A DNA stretch of 64,000 bases, taken from the NCBI GenBank assembly GCA_902560875.1, contig CACENO010000001.1, positions 62,001-126,000 on the forward strand, given 5' to 3'. The notes under the pieces were generated by a model. That model worked only from the letters and a program-made list of their open reading frames with translations, was not told the origin of the DNA and made no database searches. Below are positions 26,866 to 36,237 of this stretch, piece after piece (the stretch's first letter is position 1; each line of letters opens with the position of its first letter). Origin of the DNA: an uncultured Prochlorococcus sp. (GTDB taxonomy: Bacteria > Cyanobacteriota > Cyanobacteriia > PCC-6307 > Cyanobiaceae). The position numbers and the translations under genes are program-made.

Positions 26866-29448
26866 TTAATTTAAATTACCTTTGTTGATGAATTGTTCCC
26901 AATGTTGATCCAAGACAATCCTTAACTGCGCATTATTTTCAAAAAGTGGATCATTTTCAATAATCCATGTTGCTTCTTCCCTCGCTTGTTCAAGAACAGA
27001 AGCATCATCAAGCAAACTTGCCAGAGCAAAATCTGGCAAACCTGATTGTTTTGTCCCTAAAACCTGACCAGGACCACGAAGGCGCAAATCAATTTCTGCT
27101 ATTTCAAATCCATCATTAGAAGATACAAGGACTTCAAGTCGCTGTTTTGCTAGAGAACTTTTGCTGTCATTAATCAATAAGCAATAAGATGTTTTTCCTC
27201 CTCTACCAACACGACCTCTTAATTGATGTAGTTGCGCCAAACCAAAACGATCAGCATGATCGATCACCATAACGGTAGCCTTTGGAACATCAACTCCAAC
27301 TTCCACAACAGTTGTAGAAACAAGAATTTGGCACTTTCCAAGCATGAACTCATTAATAATTGATTTCTTATCAGAACTATTCATTCGTCCATGAAGCAAA
27401 CCAACAGACAAATCACTAAAAACATCTTCAGATAATTGTCTATGTACATCAATAGCTGATCTAAGGTCAATTTTTTCTGACTCTTCTACAAGAGGCAAAA
27501 TAAAATAAGCACTTTGACCTTTTAAAACTTCTTTCCTAATAAGTTTGTATGCTTGATCTCTTGATGAATATGAAAGCAAATTGGTCTGAACGGGAGTTCT
27601 ATTTGGTGGAAGTTCATCAATCTGGCTAACATCTAAATCTCCATGAATAGATAACGCCAATGTTCGAGGAATAGGTGTTGCAGTCATAGTTAACAAATGG
27701 GGCTGTAATCCCTTGCTTAAAAGTCGGTTTCTCTGTTGCACTCCAAAGCGATGTTGCTCGTCTACAACAACCAGACCTAAACGCAAAAAAGAAACTGGAT
27801 CTTCAATTAATGCATGGGTACCAACAAGAATTTTGACTGAGCCATTAGCCAAATCAGCTAAGATGGCTCTCCTTCTAGGGCGTGATGTTGATCCTGTAAG
27901 CAACTCAACATTCACATTCAAAGGAATAAGTTGATCACATAATGTCTTGTAATGTTGTGCTGCTAATACTTCAGTGGGAGCCATAAATGCTCCTTGCCAA
28001 CCTGATTGGACAGCATTTAACAAAGCAGCTATAGCAACAACAGTTTTTCCGCTCCCAACATCTCCTTGAAGTAAACGAGACATAGGTGCAGATTTCTTTA
28101 AGTCAGAGGTGATATCTGATAAAACTCGCTTTTGGGCATTTGTGAGTGAAAAAGGTAATTTATCTAGGAATTTACCTACCAATTCACCTTGATCAAAAGA
28201 GCCTAATAACCGAGGAGCCTCTCTTTTCTTAAGCTCTTCACGTCTTAGTAATAATCCTAATTGTAAGAGAAGAAATTCATCAAAGACTAATCTTCTTCTT
28301 GCCGCCTGTAATGAATTTTTATCAAATGGTCTATGTATAGAAAGAATTGCTTCGCTTTTACTAGGAAGAGATAATAGTTTGAGTCTTGAAGGTTGAAGGG
28401 GATCCTTCCATTCTGAAACGAGTGGCAAAACACTGTCTATAAGATCTCTAAAACGTTCTGCAGTTAATCCTTCTGTAAGGGAATAAACCGATACAAGTCT
28501 TCCTATTGACTTTGATTGGATTTGTGAATATTTACTTTCCATAACCTCTATCAATGGCTCCTGAAAAGTTTTTCCATAAGGTCCATCCCTGACAATTCCA
28601 CTTACTGCAACAGTAGAACCAGGGGGGTAGAGTTTAACTTGAGCCTTTAAATAGGCATAGTTACTAAATCTCTTTCCTGCAAAAAAGCGAGAAACTTTAA
28701 TTCGACCAGTTATATCTACAAGATTCAACTCTAAAATAGATAAATTTGGATTTCGTGGACTTTTAAAGGAATTACATTTTCTAACAGTAGCTATAAGAGT
28801 AGCAGTTTCACCTGCCTTTAGCTCTGAAATACGAAGCAGAGAAGAATAGTCAATGTAGTCCCTTGGATAATGTAAAAGTAGATCTTTTATAGTTATTATC
28901 CCAATACGAGATAATTTATCAGAAATTTTTTCACCAACTCCTTTAAGATCAATTACTAAGCTAGAAAAAGATAATTTTTGACTATTTAATAAGGTTGACT
29001 TATCAACTTGTTGTTTTCTAGGGTTTAACTTAAGGTGAAAAGAAGATTTGGTGTCAGGTATAGCAAATTGTTGGCTTAACTGATAAAGATATTGCCTTGT
29101 CTTAACTACTAATCTGCGTCTATTTGATTCAGAGTGATTTGGATAATCATTGAAATTATCAGATATTTTAATCAAATCTGAGTTAACTGTCTCATATATT
29201 TTTGAGACAGGAAAGCAACCTAATTCTCGAACCATGAAAGATTGGAACGTCTCTCCTCTGCCTAATAGATTCGTAAATCCATGATCTGCTTCTACTGCAA
29301 GAGCCTGCTGAAGAAGCCTTAACCAAGCTTGAACAGAAGATCTTTGTTCATCATCAATTAATTCTCTGGCGGGTTGACTGGAGATGCTTCTGTCGTATTT
29401 GGCCACCAGTTTTGATGAATCTGAGAAGCGATTGAACGGCCCTGCCAA
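26866..29448 (-). CDS. recG: ATP-dependent DNA helicase RecG
   Basis: Superfamily 2 helicase that regresses stalled replication forks and processes branched DNA. The 860 residues comprise an N-terminal cyanobacterial extension of about 160 residues, the wedge/OB domain (LKGVGEKISDKLSRIGIITIKDLLLHYPRDYIDYS region), and two helicase lobes: Walker A LLQGDVGSGKTVVA, motif II VVVDEQHRFG, motif III TMTATPIPRTL and motif VI QLRGRVGRGGKTSYCLL. The first 91 bases overlap the 3' end of the upstream unknown gene if the ATG at 29448 is right; a GTG at 29406 is an alternative. Its stop lies beside an AATTTAAATT palindrome. Confidence 0.95.
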   Translation of the reverse strand: MAGPFNRFSDSSKLVAKYDRSISSQPARELIDDEQRSSVQAWLRLLQQALAVEADHGFTNLLGRGETFQSFMVRELGCFPVSKIYETVNSDLIKISDNFNDYPNHSESNRRRLVVKTRQYLYQLSQQFAIPDTKSSFHLKLNPRKQQVDKSTLLNSQKLSFSSLVIDLKGVGEKISDKLSRIGIITIKDLLLHYPRDYIDYSSLLRISELKAGETATLIATVRKCNSFKSPRNPNLSILELNLVDITGRIKVSRFFAGKRFSNYAYLKAQVKLYPPGSTVAVSGIVRDGPYGKTFQEPLIEVMESKYSQIQSKSIGRLVSVYSLTEGLTAERFRDLIDSVLPLVSEWKDPLQPSRLKLLSLPSKSEAILSIHRPFDKNSLQAARRRLVFDEFLLLQLGLLLRREELKKREAPRLLGSFDQGELVGKFLDKLPFSLTNAQKRVLSDITSDLKKSAPMSRLLQGDVGSGKTVVAIAALLNAVQSGWQGAFMAPTEVLAAQHYKTLCDQLIPLNVNVELLTGSTSRPRRRAILADLANGSVKILVGTHALIEDPVSFLRLGLVVVDEQHRFGVQQRNRLLSKGLQPHLLTMTATPIPRTLALSIHGDLDVSQIDELPPNRTPVQTNLLSYSSRDQAYKLIRKEVLKGQSAYFILPLVEESEKIDLRSAIDVHRQLSEDVFSDLSVGLLHGRMNSSDKKSIINEFMLGKCQILVSTTVVEVGVDVPKATVMVIDHADRFGLAQLHQLRGRVGRGGKTSYCLLINDSKSSLAKQRLEVLVSSNDGFEIAEIDLRLRGPGQVLGTKQSGLPDFALASLLDDASVLEQAREEATWIIENDPLFENNAQLRIVLDQHWEQFINKGNLN

Positions 29449-30599
29449 TAACGTTGCTGGCGAACCATCTTAAATATTTTCTTATGATAATCTTTAAGTG
29501 ATGAACGACAATGCCTAAGTCTTAAATCATCGAACTCCAATTCTGAGAGACGGATTAATAAGCAGCTAATCTCTATTGGCTCAGCATAGGAAGGACTAGT
29601 TGAGGCTACATTCAATTTTAATATATTAGAATTACTATATTGAGTGTTCATCTGCCCTTCAAGAACAGCATCTAATAAACTTAAGGGGACAATACTATTA
29701 ACGATTCCAACTCTAAGCAATTCAACATTAATTGCATGAGATAGATTTCGAAGTCTTCTGGCTAAAGCCTCTTCTAAGGTACTAATCCATTCAGATAAAA
29801 TACTTGGATCTTCCGGTATTAAGCCCTTTTGAATAGTGTTACTCAAAGGCTCTAAATCTGCTAGGGGTTTAGAATCTTTTTCTAGACTCTGACTTTCCGA
29901 TGAGAGTTTTGAATCAAAAACCTGACTTGCCATTGCAAATATAGATCCAAGAAGATCTTTTCCATTATTTTTTTTGTTTCCATGAGGCAATTCCAGATCA
30001 ATATCTTCATGGCTAGAGAGTTCTGAAAAGTCATTAGGCAATTGCTTGGAGGAATTTGATTCATATAAATCTTCAGACATAAGCTCATCATCTTCAGATT
30101 GATTATATTGAAACCAGCTATTAATTTGAGAAGGATTATCTATAGGAGGAGCATAACTTATATTCACTGATTCTTCTAGCGAATGTTTATTGAAAGGACC
30201 AACTGAACTGGATTTATCATTATTCAGGGCTGATAATATCTGTGTTTTTGTTGCCTCAATCTTAATCCTATTATCTTTATCGATTTGTGCAGCCAACTCA
30301 ATTAAATGTTCTACTGTAAGCAATGAACTACATGTCGATATTAATTTATCTATATTTTCCTGGAATTCACAACTTGTTTTATCAGGAATAAAACTTAAAG
30401 CAGAGTGCCCTTGCTCAGAAATTAAGAAAATAATTGAATTATGAACTGCCTCCGTGATTGTAGACCTTAAAACTTGCAAATAGAGTGCATAGGCTCTATA
30501 AATTTTGGGAGATATATTTTTACATTGCAGATTTAATAGCTCCAGCTGGTTCTCTGGATCAACTTGTTGTAAGGGTACTTTTTTTGAATCCAAAGTCAA
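29358..30599 (-). CDS. Large unknown protein translationally coupled to tsf
   Basis: A 413-residue soluble protein that I do not recognise. It has an N-terminal helical region (about 15-120), a low-complexity acidic and Ser/Asn-rich middle (about 130-260) likely to be disordered, and a C-terminal helical domain (about 265-400) with [17 protein letters not shown] sequence and a basic end ([15 protein letters not shown]). There is no ATG in the N-terminal 200 codons; the likely start is TTG 30599, whose bases overlap the tsf TGA by four, so initiation would depend on ribosomes finishing tsf. Its 3' end overlaps recG by 91 bases. Confidence 0.7.
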   Translation of the reverse strand: MTLDSKKVPLQQVDPENQLELLNLQCKNISPKIYRAYALYLQVLRSTITEAVHNSIIFLISEQGHSALSFIPDKTSCEFQENIDKLISTCSSLLTVEHLIELAAQIDKDNRIKIEATKTQILSALNNDKSSSVGPFNKHSLEESVNISYAPPIDNPSQINSWFQYNQSEDDELMSEDLYESNSSKQLPNDFSELSSHEDIDLELPHGNKKNNGKDLLGSIFAMASQVFDSKLSSESQSLEKDSKPLADLEPLSNTIQKGLIPEDPSILSEWISTLEEALARRLRNLSHAINVELLRVGIVNSIVPLSLLDAVLEGQMNTQYSNSNILKLNVASTSPSYAEPIEISCLLIRLSELEFDDLRLRHCRSSLKDYHKKIFKMVRQQRYWQGRSIASQIHQNWWPNTTEASPVNPPEN

Positions 30600-31252
30600 C
30601 CAGCTGACATAGAGGCAACTTCACTTGCAAAATCTAACTTGTCTGACTCTATTCCTTCACCTAATGTGTAGCGAGTGAATCTTCTTACTTGGATATTTTC
30701 GCCTGTCTGACCAGCTACTTGCTTGACAAGTTCAGCAACTGTGATCGAACTATCTTTTATAAAAGGTTGTTCCATTAAAGCTAATTCTTTTAATCTCTTT
30801 CCAATTCTTCCTTCAACTATTTTTTCCTTTATTTGTTCTGGCTTACCAGATAGATCGTCACGACCCATTTCTATAGATTTTTCCTTTTCAACAATGTTCT
30901 TAGAGATTTCATCAATAGAGACATATTCAACATTTGGGCAAGCAGCTATTTGCATTGCAACGTCTTTCAAAAGGCCTTGAAATAAATCTCCTCTTGCAAC
31001 AAAATCAGTTTCACAATTTAATTCTAATAAGACACCAACTCTTGCTCCTGTGTGAATATAACTTCCAACTGCGCCTTCTGCAGCCACTCTGCCAGATTTT
31101 TTCTCCGCATTTGCAATCCCTTTTTGTCTCAACCATTCAACAGCTTTATCCATTTCACCCTCAGTCTCACTAAGAGCCTTTTTGCAGTCCATCATCCCTG
31201 CGCCAGTTTTGTCTCGCAATTGTTTAACGAGCTTGGCTGATATGTCCGCCAT
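30596..31252 (-). CDS. tsf: Translation elongation factor Ts
   Basis: Guanine nucleotide exchange factor for EF-Tu. At 218 residues it is the short form found in cyanobacteria and Thermus, lacking most of the second core subdomain. Seen: N-terminal UBA-like domain with [19 protein letters not shown] and AVEWLRQKG, then the core contact [14 protein letters not shown] (the TDFV motif that disrupts the EF-Tu Mg2+ site), and the C-terminal [21 protein letters not shown]. rpsB is 87 bases upstream on the same strand, the usual rpsB-tsf pairing. Confidence 0.97.
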   Translation of the reverse strand: MADISAKLVKQLRDKTGAGMMDCKKALSETEGEMDKAVEWLRQKGIANAEKKSGRVAAEGAVGSYIHTGARVGVLLELNCETDFVARGDLFQGLLKDVAMQIAACPNVEYVSIDEISKNIVEKEKSIEMGRDDLSGKPEQIKEKIVEGRIGKRLKELALMEQPFIKDSSITVAELVKQVAGQTGENIQVRRFTRYTLGEGIESDKLDFASEVASMSAG

Positions 31253-31339
31253 TTGAATTTAAAAAGATTGTAGTAAAAGGAAAGATGCCAAAATTTTAGT
31301 GATTATTTCAGCATAAGCAGCTTAGTTAATGATGCGAAT

Positions 31340-32059
31340 TTAATTTCCGCTATCGTCACCGCCTCTATTTTCATTAGAACCATGACGACCTTCATTAATA
31401 GCATCAGCAAGTCTTCCAAGGACCAACTGAACAGATCTCACTGCATCATCATTGCAAGGAATCGGGATTTCACAAAGATCAGGATCACAGTTGGTATCCA
31501 ACATTGAGACAAGAGAAATATCCAACTTCCGAGCCTCTAAAACAGCATTAGTCTCACGCCTTTGATCAACCAAAACAACTACATCTGGCAATCGCCTCAT
31601 TCCTTTTAAACCACCTAGGTACTTCTGAAGGCGTTCCAATTCCCTTCTTAAAACGGCAGCTTCTTTTTTAGGTCGCATAGCGATAGCGCCACTGGATTCC
31701 ATACGCTCAAGATCCTTCAACCTATCAATTCGAGCCTTCATTGTCGTCCAATTAGTAAGCATTCCACCAAGCCAACGTTGATTCACATATGAAGCGCCAC
31801 ACCTTGTTGCCTCCATAGCTACAACTTCGGATGCTTGCTTTTTAGTTCCTACAAATAGAAACCTTTTTCCGCTTCTTGCCGCAGATCTAGTCCACTTATA
31901 TGCATTGTTCATGCATACAGCAGTTTTAACGAGGTCGATTATGTGGACGCCATTTCTCGCACAATAGATGTAGCGAGACATTTTTGGATTCCATCTTCTT
32001 GTCTGATGTCCAAAGTGGGCACCAGCCTCCATCATCTCGGAGAGAGTTACAACAGCCAT
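31340..32059 (-). CDS. rpsB: 30S ribosomal protein S2
   Basis: Ribosomal protein uS2, last to join the 30S subunit on the back of the platform. The 239 residues are typical: start [55 protein letters not shown] and [17 protein letters not shown], ending in the acidic/asparagine-rich NRGGDDSGN tail. No Shine-Dalgarno lies within 15 bases of the ATG; the purine-rich GGAGG in the leader is 21 bases away, and a 9-bp stem closes the leader just upstream, so leader structure may control initiation. It is followed by tsf. Confidence 0.98.
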   Translation of the reverse strand: MAVVTLSEMMEAGAHFGHQTRRWNPKMSRYIYCARNGVHIIDLVKTAVCMNNAYKWTRSAARSGKRFLFVGTKKQASEVVAMEATRCGASYVNQRWLGGMLTNWTTMKARIDRLKDLERMESSGAIAMRPKKEAAVLRRELERLQKYLGGLKGMRRLPDVVVLVDQRRETNAVLEARKLDISLVSMLDTNCDPDLCEIPIPCNDDAVRSVQLVLGRLADAINEGRHGSNENRGGDDSGN

Positions 32060-32068
32060 GTTTTTAGG

Positions 32069-32147
32069 GTTTCGGGTTCGCCTCCACCTGTCAGGGATGA
32101 ATGATGATTAAGCAACTGGGCTTTAAAAAGCAAACATCACCCGAAAC
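32069..32147 (-). promoter_or_regulatory. Candidate structured leader of rpsB
   Basis: In the 5' leader of rpsB, GTTTCGGGT (complement of 32139-32147) can pair perfectly with ACCCGAAAC (complement of 32069-32077). The nine-base-pair stem ends nine bases before the ATG and encloses 61 bases that include a small GCTT/AAGC hairpin and the GGAGG element. Autoregulation of rpsB by S2 through a leader structure is established in Escherichia coli; that this leader does the same is inference. Confidence 0.45.
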
Positions 32148-32197
32148 AGACAAGTGTGCGTTATTAAAGAACCTAGATAATTTATCAAAAAGGGGCA

Positions 32198-33130
32198 TCA
32201 TCTGAGGTTGTTTAAGTTGGCTTCTTTATACAGTTCCCTAACTCCAATACGATTTAAGGGGATTCTCAGCAATTCCATAGCCAATCCGGAATATCCTTTT
32301 CTAATTAAAAAGGCAAGCAAAGGTCTTAAAGTTCGTTCATTAAGAATCCCTCCTACAGATAAAAACTCCCAAAGGAAACGATGAATGAAAGTGAATTGAA
32401 TAATGAATCGGACTCGAAGGGAAGGATGCTTCCGATAAAAAACCAATCCCATCTTTGCTCTTTCTTTTTCGATTCTTATCAAAGCTGGAATTTGTTCAAT
32501 GCTTAGCGCAGGATGCCAGTGATAGCCTACGGCCTTAGGGCATTTAACAAGCTTTACACCCATCTGCCTAAGTCTTTCCCCAAGCTCTAAATCCTCCCAA
32601 CCATACAAACAAAAACCAATATCAAAAAGTCCTGAATTCACTAGCACTTTTTTATCAATTGCAACATTGCCAGTTGCAAAATAAGCCCAAGAAATATCTC
32701 GCAATTTATGAGGTTCAGAAGTTGGGTTGTCAAAATTAGCTGTATTAACTACAGAACCATAAGTAAAACAAAGTCGATCACCAAAACGAGTCCATGATTG
32801 TAATAACTTCCTACAATGGAAATTTAAAAAGTTTTTTGTAACTACTAAATCACTATCTATAAAGACAATGACTTCTCCCTTAGAATTCTGCACACCACGA
32901 TTGCGCCCAACAGCAGGACCAGCATGCTCTTGTTCGATCAACCGAACATGAGGTAATTGTTTATTTTGTTCCAGTAACCATAATTTCGTTCCATCAGTAG
33001 ATCCATCATCTACAACTATCACCTCATAACCTGCTATGAAATCGCCTAGAGACTGATCCTCTAATGCAAAAAGACACTTTTCAAGAATCTTTTTTCGGTT
33101 ATATGTAGGTATGACGACGCTTACAAACAT
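32198..33130 (-). CDS. Family 2 glycosyltransferase
   Basis: A 310-residue GT-A-fold glycosyltransferase with no membrane segment, expected on the cytoplasmic side. Seen: SVVIPTYNRKKILEKCL at the N-terminus, the donor-binding EVIVVDDGSTDGT near residue 38-50, the metal-binding FIDSDLVV near 92-99 and the acceptor-side GWEDLELGERLRQMG near 176-190, which is the ED-x-E/D pattern of the galactosyl-/GalNAc-transferase subgroup. The sugar and acceptor are unknown; surface polysaccharide or glycolipid synthesis is the usual role. It lies between the small basic protein gene and rpsB on the same strand. Confidence 0.85.
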   Translation of the reverse strand: MFVSVVIPTYNRKKILEKCLFALEDQSLGDFIAGYEVIVVDDGSTDGTKLWLLEQNKQLPHVRLIEQEHAGPAVGRNRGVQNSKGEVIVFIDSDLVVTKNFLNFHCRKLLQSWTRFGDRLCFTYGSVVNTANFDNPTSEPHKLRDISWAYFATGNVAIDKKVLVNSGLFDIGFCLYGWEDLELGERLRQMGVKLVKCPKAVGYHWHPALSIEQIPALIRIEKERAKMGLVFYRKHPSLRVRFIIQFTFIHRFLWEFLSVGGILNERTLRPLLAFLIRKGYSGLAMELLRIPLNRIGVRELYKEANLNNLR

Positions 33131-33221
33131 CTTCTAAAACCACTGTTTTTTAAAAGCGAGCAAAGCCGCATCTAACGAAAGTAAATGGACAAATGTTAAC
33201 TAAAAAGTCTTTAAACAAAAC

Positions 33222-33377
33222 CTAGTCTGCTGCACCACCATTGTTAGCAGTTCCAGTGACTCCATTTCCAGCTCCCTCACCGCGACCATCATTCCGTAGT
33301 TTGCGCTTTTTAAATTTGCGAGCATAGGCTCTATTACGTTCCTGCTTTTCCTTTTTGAGGTTTCTACGTTTTGCCAT
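33222..33377 (-). CDS. Small highly basic protein (51 aa)
   Basis: A 51-codon frame from ATG 33377 to TAG 33222. The first 30 residues are very rich in Lys and Arg (MAKRRNLKKEKQERNRAYAR onward to KKRKLRND), predicted helical and nucleic-acid binding; the last 20 are a glycine/alanine/asparagine-rich tail (GRGEGAGNGVTGTANNGG). No named family is recognised; a ribosome- or RNA-associated role is a guess from composition. It sits 36 bases upstream of nothing but the devA stop on one side and 91 bases ahead of the GT2 gene on the other, same strand. The clean frame and composition make it unlikely to be chance. Confidence 0.75.
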   Translation of the reverse strand: MAKRRNLKKEKQERNRAYARKFKKRKLRNDGRGEGAGNGVTGTANNGGAAD

Positions 33378-33413
33378 GAGGGTTGACCGTTAATTCAAAG
33401 ATATGTATCCAAC

Positions 33414-34151
33414 CTAGCTAATAGAGGGAAGCAATTTTCCATCTTCCATTTTTATGAGGCGATCAGCAACATCAAGAATTCTTGGATCATGTGTGACCAT
33501 CAAGACAGAACAAGATTGTTCTTGAGCCAATTTCTTCATTAAATTAACAATTTCTCTACCAGTAACACTATCCAAAGCTGCAGTTGGCTCATCAGCCAAC
33601 AATAATTTAGGTCTAGCCGCCAGAGCTCTTGCAATAGCTACTCGTTGTTTCTGCCCACCAGATAGGTCATGAGGGAGCTTACTCATCTGATCTTCCAGTC
33701 CTACGGCTCTCAGCCATTCGCGTGCTGAATCTCTTCGAGAACGGTAGGAAAGGCCATGAATCAGATCAGAACCCATCTGAACATTCTGTTCAGCAGTTAA
33801 ACATCGCAAAAGATTATGCCCCTGAAAGATCATGCCAATATTGCGTCGTAAGTTCTGACGAGTGCGGCGAGTCGCACCCTGAAGTTCATTTCCAAAAACT
33901 GACAAATTCCCTTTTTCCACTTTACGTAGAGCACCAATCAGAGTAAGCAAGGTTGTTTTGCCGCATCCTGAAGGGCCTGTTAATAAAACAACTTCTCCTA
34001 ATGCAATCTCCATTGATATTGAATTAAGGACTTTACGTCTCATAGAAGCCTTTCCAAACCAATGAGAAAGATCTTGAATTTTTACTGCCAAATTAGGGTC
34101 ATTCAATACACCTTGAAAATTATTATCAAAAGAAGTTCTAATCTCAATCAT
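33414..34151 (-). CDS. devA: DevA-family ABC exporter ATP-binding protein
   Basis: A 245-residue ATPase of the MacB/LolD/DevA class. Seen: Walker A GPSGCGKTTLLTLIGALRK near residue 58, Q-loop IFQGHNLL, signature LSGGQKQRVAIARAL, Walker B LLLADEPTAALDS and H-loop VTHDPR. Together with DevC and DevB it would form a tripartite exporter; in Anabaena DevBCA exports heterocyst glycolipids, so in a unicellular organism the cargo must differ. Its ATG shares one base with the devC stop (TAATG). It is last in the pcyA-devB-devC-devA unit. Confidence 0.93.
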   Translation of the reverse strand: MIEIRTSFDNNFQGVLNDPNLAVKIQDLSHWFGKASMRRKVLNSISMEIALGEVVLLTGPSGCGKTTLLTLIGALRKVEKGNLSVFGNELQGATRRTRQNLRRNIGMIFQGHNLLRCLTAEQNVQMGSDLIHGLSYRSRRDSAREWLRAVGLEDQMSKLPHDLSGGQKQRVAIARALAARPKLLLADEPTAALDSVTGREIVNLMKKLAQEQSCSVLMVTHDPRILDVADRLIKMEDGKLLPSIS

Positions 34152-35323
34152 TAGAAAATCTCAGCTGGGTCAGCATCTGAAAGGCGTCGCATTGCAACCA
34201 AAGCAGATCCCATACACATACATAAAATCAATGTAAAAACAAGAACAGCTCTTTGGCTGTCCATAGCAACTGGCAATTTAGTTGAACTTCTAACTAATGC
34301 ATATAGTGCCTGCCCAGACAAATATGCAGGTACATAACCCATAATTGATAACAAAATTCCTTCTCGAGCAACAACACCTAATAAAGTTTTAAGTTTATAA
34401 CCCATAGCCATTAATGTTGCATATTCAGGTAAATGGTCACTTACATCGCTATACAATATTTGATATACAATTACACATCCTACGACAAATCCCATAGCTG
34501 CTCCAAGAGTAAAGATAAAACCAATTGAGGTGCTCGAGCGCCAGTAGTTTTTCTCGAAGTCTATAAATTCCTGATGTGTCAGAACACGAACATCATTCGG
34601 CAATATTTTAGTTAAAGAATTAACTACAGAAGTAGAATTAGATCCACTTCTCAACCTTATTAAACCAATTTCAATGCTCCCAGGAGGAGTTGAAGGTAAC
34701 AACCTTAAAAAAGTTTCACGGCTAGTTATTAAATTACCATCCGCTCCAAATGATGGGCCTAAAGCTACTAATCCAGCAACTCTTACCCTTTTCCCTGCAA
34801 CTTCAGTTTCAATAATTCGGCCATTTCTATACCAACTAGCAATGGGTCCAAATTCATCCCTAGAGAGTTCATCAAAAAGTACTCTGCCGCGACTTTTTAA
34901 TCGTTGCGCTTTTCCAGCAAATTGCGAATCTGTTAATAAAGAATCATCAGGCTCAAAACCAAGTGCAAGTATTGATCTGGTACTAAGTGTCTGAGGATTT
35001 CGCCACAAAAGAAAATTCCAATTAACTGGTGTAATACCAACAACATCTTCATGAGCCATCGATTGAATAAGTCGCCTCCTAGGAAAACCACTCATACTTA
35101 TAGAGCTCATTGATCTAGGGCTTATCAACACCAAATCTGCATCAAATAAACGATGCACAGTTACACTTGCATCAAATAAACCATCTCGAAAACCTAATTG
35201 CATAAACATCAATATTCCAGCAAAACAAATACCTGCAAGTGCTACTAAAAGACGTAAAGGTTGCCTTGTGAGTAACAACCAGGCCAAAGGAATCCTTCTA
35301 TTCTGCCAAAATTTTGAATTCAC
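34151..35323 (-). CDS. devC: DevC-family ABC exporter permease
   Basis: A 390-residue inner-membrane permease of the FtsX/MacB type. One transmembrane helix near residues 22-42 is followed by a large extracytoplasmic domain (about 45-255) and three C-terminal helices (about 268-292, 315-338, 358-380), the topology expected for DevC. The N-terminal RIPLAWLLLTRQPLRLLVALAGI and LYSDVSDHLPEYATLMAMGY sequences are characteristic of the DevC subfamily. It overlaps devB by four bases and devA by one, so the three transporter parts are translationally coupled. Confidence 0.93.
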   Translation of the reverse strand: MNSKFWQNRRIPLAWLLLTRQPLRLLVALAGICFAGILMFMQLGFRDGLFDASVTVHRLFDADLVLISPRSMSSISMSGFPRRRLIQSMAHEDVVGITPVNWNFLLWRNPQTLSTRSILALGFEPDDSLLTDSQFAGKAQRLKSRGRVLFDELSRDEFGPIASWYRNGRIIETEVAGKRVRVAGLVALGPSFGADGNLITSRETFLRLLPSTPPGSIEIGLIRLRSGSNSTSVVNSLTKILPNDVRVLTHQEFIDFEKNYWRSSTSIGFIFTLGAAMGFVVGCVIVYQILYSDVSDHLPEYATLMAMGYKLKTLLGVVAREGILLSIMGYVPAYLSGQALYALVRSSTKLPVAMDSQRAVLVFTLILCMCMGSALVAMRRLSDADPAEIF

Positions 35324-36237
35324 AATGGCCTAAATCGAGCTATAACTTTCATGCCTGTCAATTCTCTTACCAACTCTGCTGATTGGCCTTCAAGAGTTAC
35401 TCTTACTTCAACAATCCTTGCATCGGCATCTCCGGTCGGGTCAGTTGATAGAACTCTCCTTTGCCTAACTTGTGGGCTGATTCTTTTTACCTTGCCATTA
35501 AGCGTTCCACCAAAACCTCCATTCTCACTTGTCAAAGAAACAAATTGTCCAATTTTGACTCTATTAATGTCAGATTCATATACTTCTATCAAGGCTTCCA
35601 TTGATTGATTATCACCAACTTCTAAAACACCATCGACGCCAGGTCTTTCACCTGCTCGACTTCTAATTCTTAATACAATCCCATTAATAGGACTCTTCAA
35701 CTCGCTATGTGCAAAGTCTGCTTCCAATTTCATTAACTCCGCCATAGCCTCAGCCTTTTGACCTTGAAAATTAATTAATTGATCTTGTTTCTCTTCTAAA
35801 AGAACAAGTGCTGCTGCTCCTTGAAGAGAAGCTTTCTTATACCTAGATACTTGACTTTTATACATTTCGATCTTTAATGCTAGAGTATTGATTCGAGCTT
35901 GAACAACTTTTAAATCAGCAAATATCTGAGTACGGTTATCAAAACGTGCGAGAATTTGTCCCTTACTAACAAGATCACCCTCGTTAACAAGAAGTTCTGC
36001 AATCCTTGGCGTTCCTCCCATCCCACTGACTGGGGCTGCTAATTGTCTAACTTCTCCTAAAGGTGTTAATTGACCTAAGGCTGCAACTGCTTCAACACGT
36101 CGAACTATTGATGCGTTTGTTTTATCAATACCTATTCTTTTTGATTTTTGACTAATACCATAAAAAATATCTGTGCAGATATAGCCAATAAATGGTATGA
36201 CGAGAAAAATTAAAAATTTGAGCTTTAATTTCTTCAC
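35320..36237 (-). CDS. devB: DevB-like periplasmic adaptor (HlyD/MFP family)
   Basis: A 305-residue membrane-fusion protein that would link the DevCA pump to an outer-membrane TolC-like channel. An N-terminal anchor (about residues 5-22) precedes the barrel-sandwich hybrid halves (VAALGQLTPLGEV, VNEGDLVSKGQILARFDN), a helical hairpin of about 75 residues (VVQARINTLALKIEMYKSQ onward) and the second lipoyl half (ELKSPINGIVLRI), then a beta-barrel domain. The hairpin is short compared with AcrA-type adaptors. It overlaps pcyA and devC by four bases each. Confidence 0.9.
   Translation of the reverse strand: MKKLKLKFLIFLVIPFIGYICTDIFYGISQKSKRIGIDKTNASIVRRVEAVAALGQLTPLGEVRQLAAPVSGMGGTPRIAELLVNEGDLVSKGQILARFDNRTQIFADLKVVQARINTLALKIEMYKSQVSRYKKASLQGAAALVLLEEKQDQLINFQGQKAEAMAELMKLEADFAHSELKSPINGIVLRIRSRAGERPGVDGVLEVGDNQSMEALIEVYESDINRVKIGQFVSLTSENGGFGGTLNGKVKRISPQVRQRRVLSTDPTGDADARIVEVRVTLEGQSAELVRELTGMKVIARFRPL

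Noticed and set aside
32090..32204. 36-codon minus-strand frame spanning the rpsB leader
   Set aside because: Lies in the leader, has no ribosome-binding site or protein features, and would conflict with the predicted stem.
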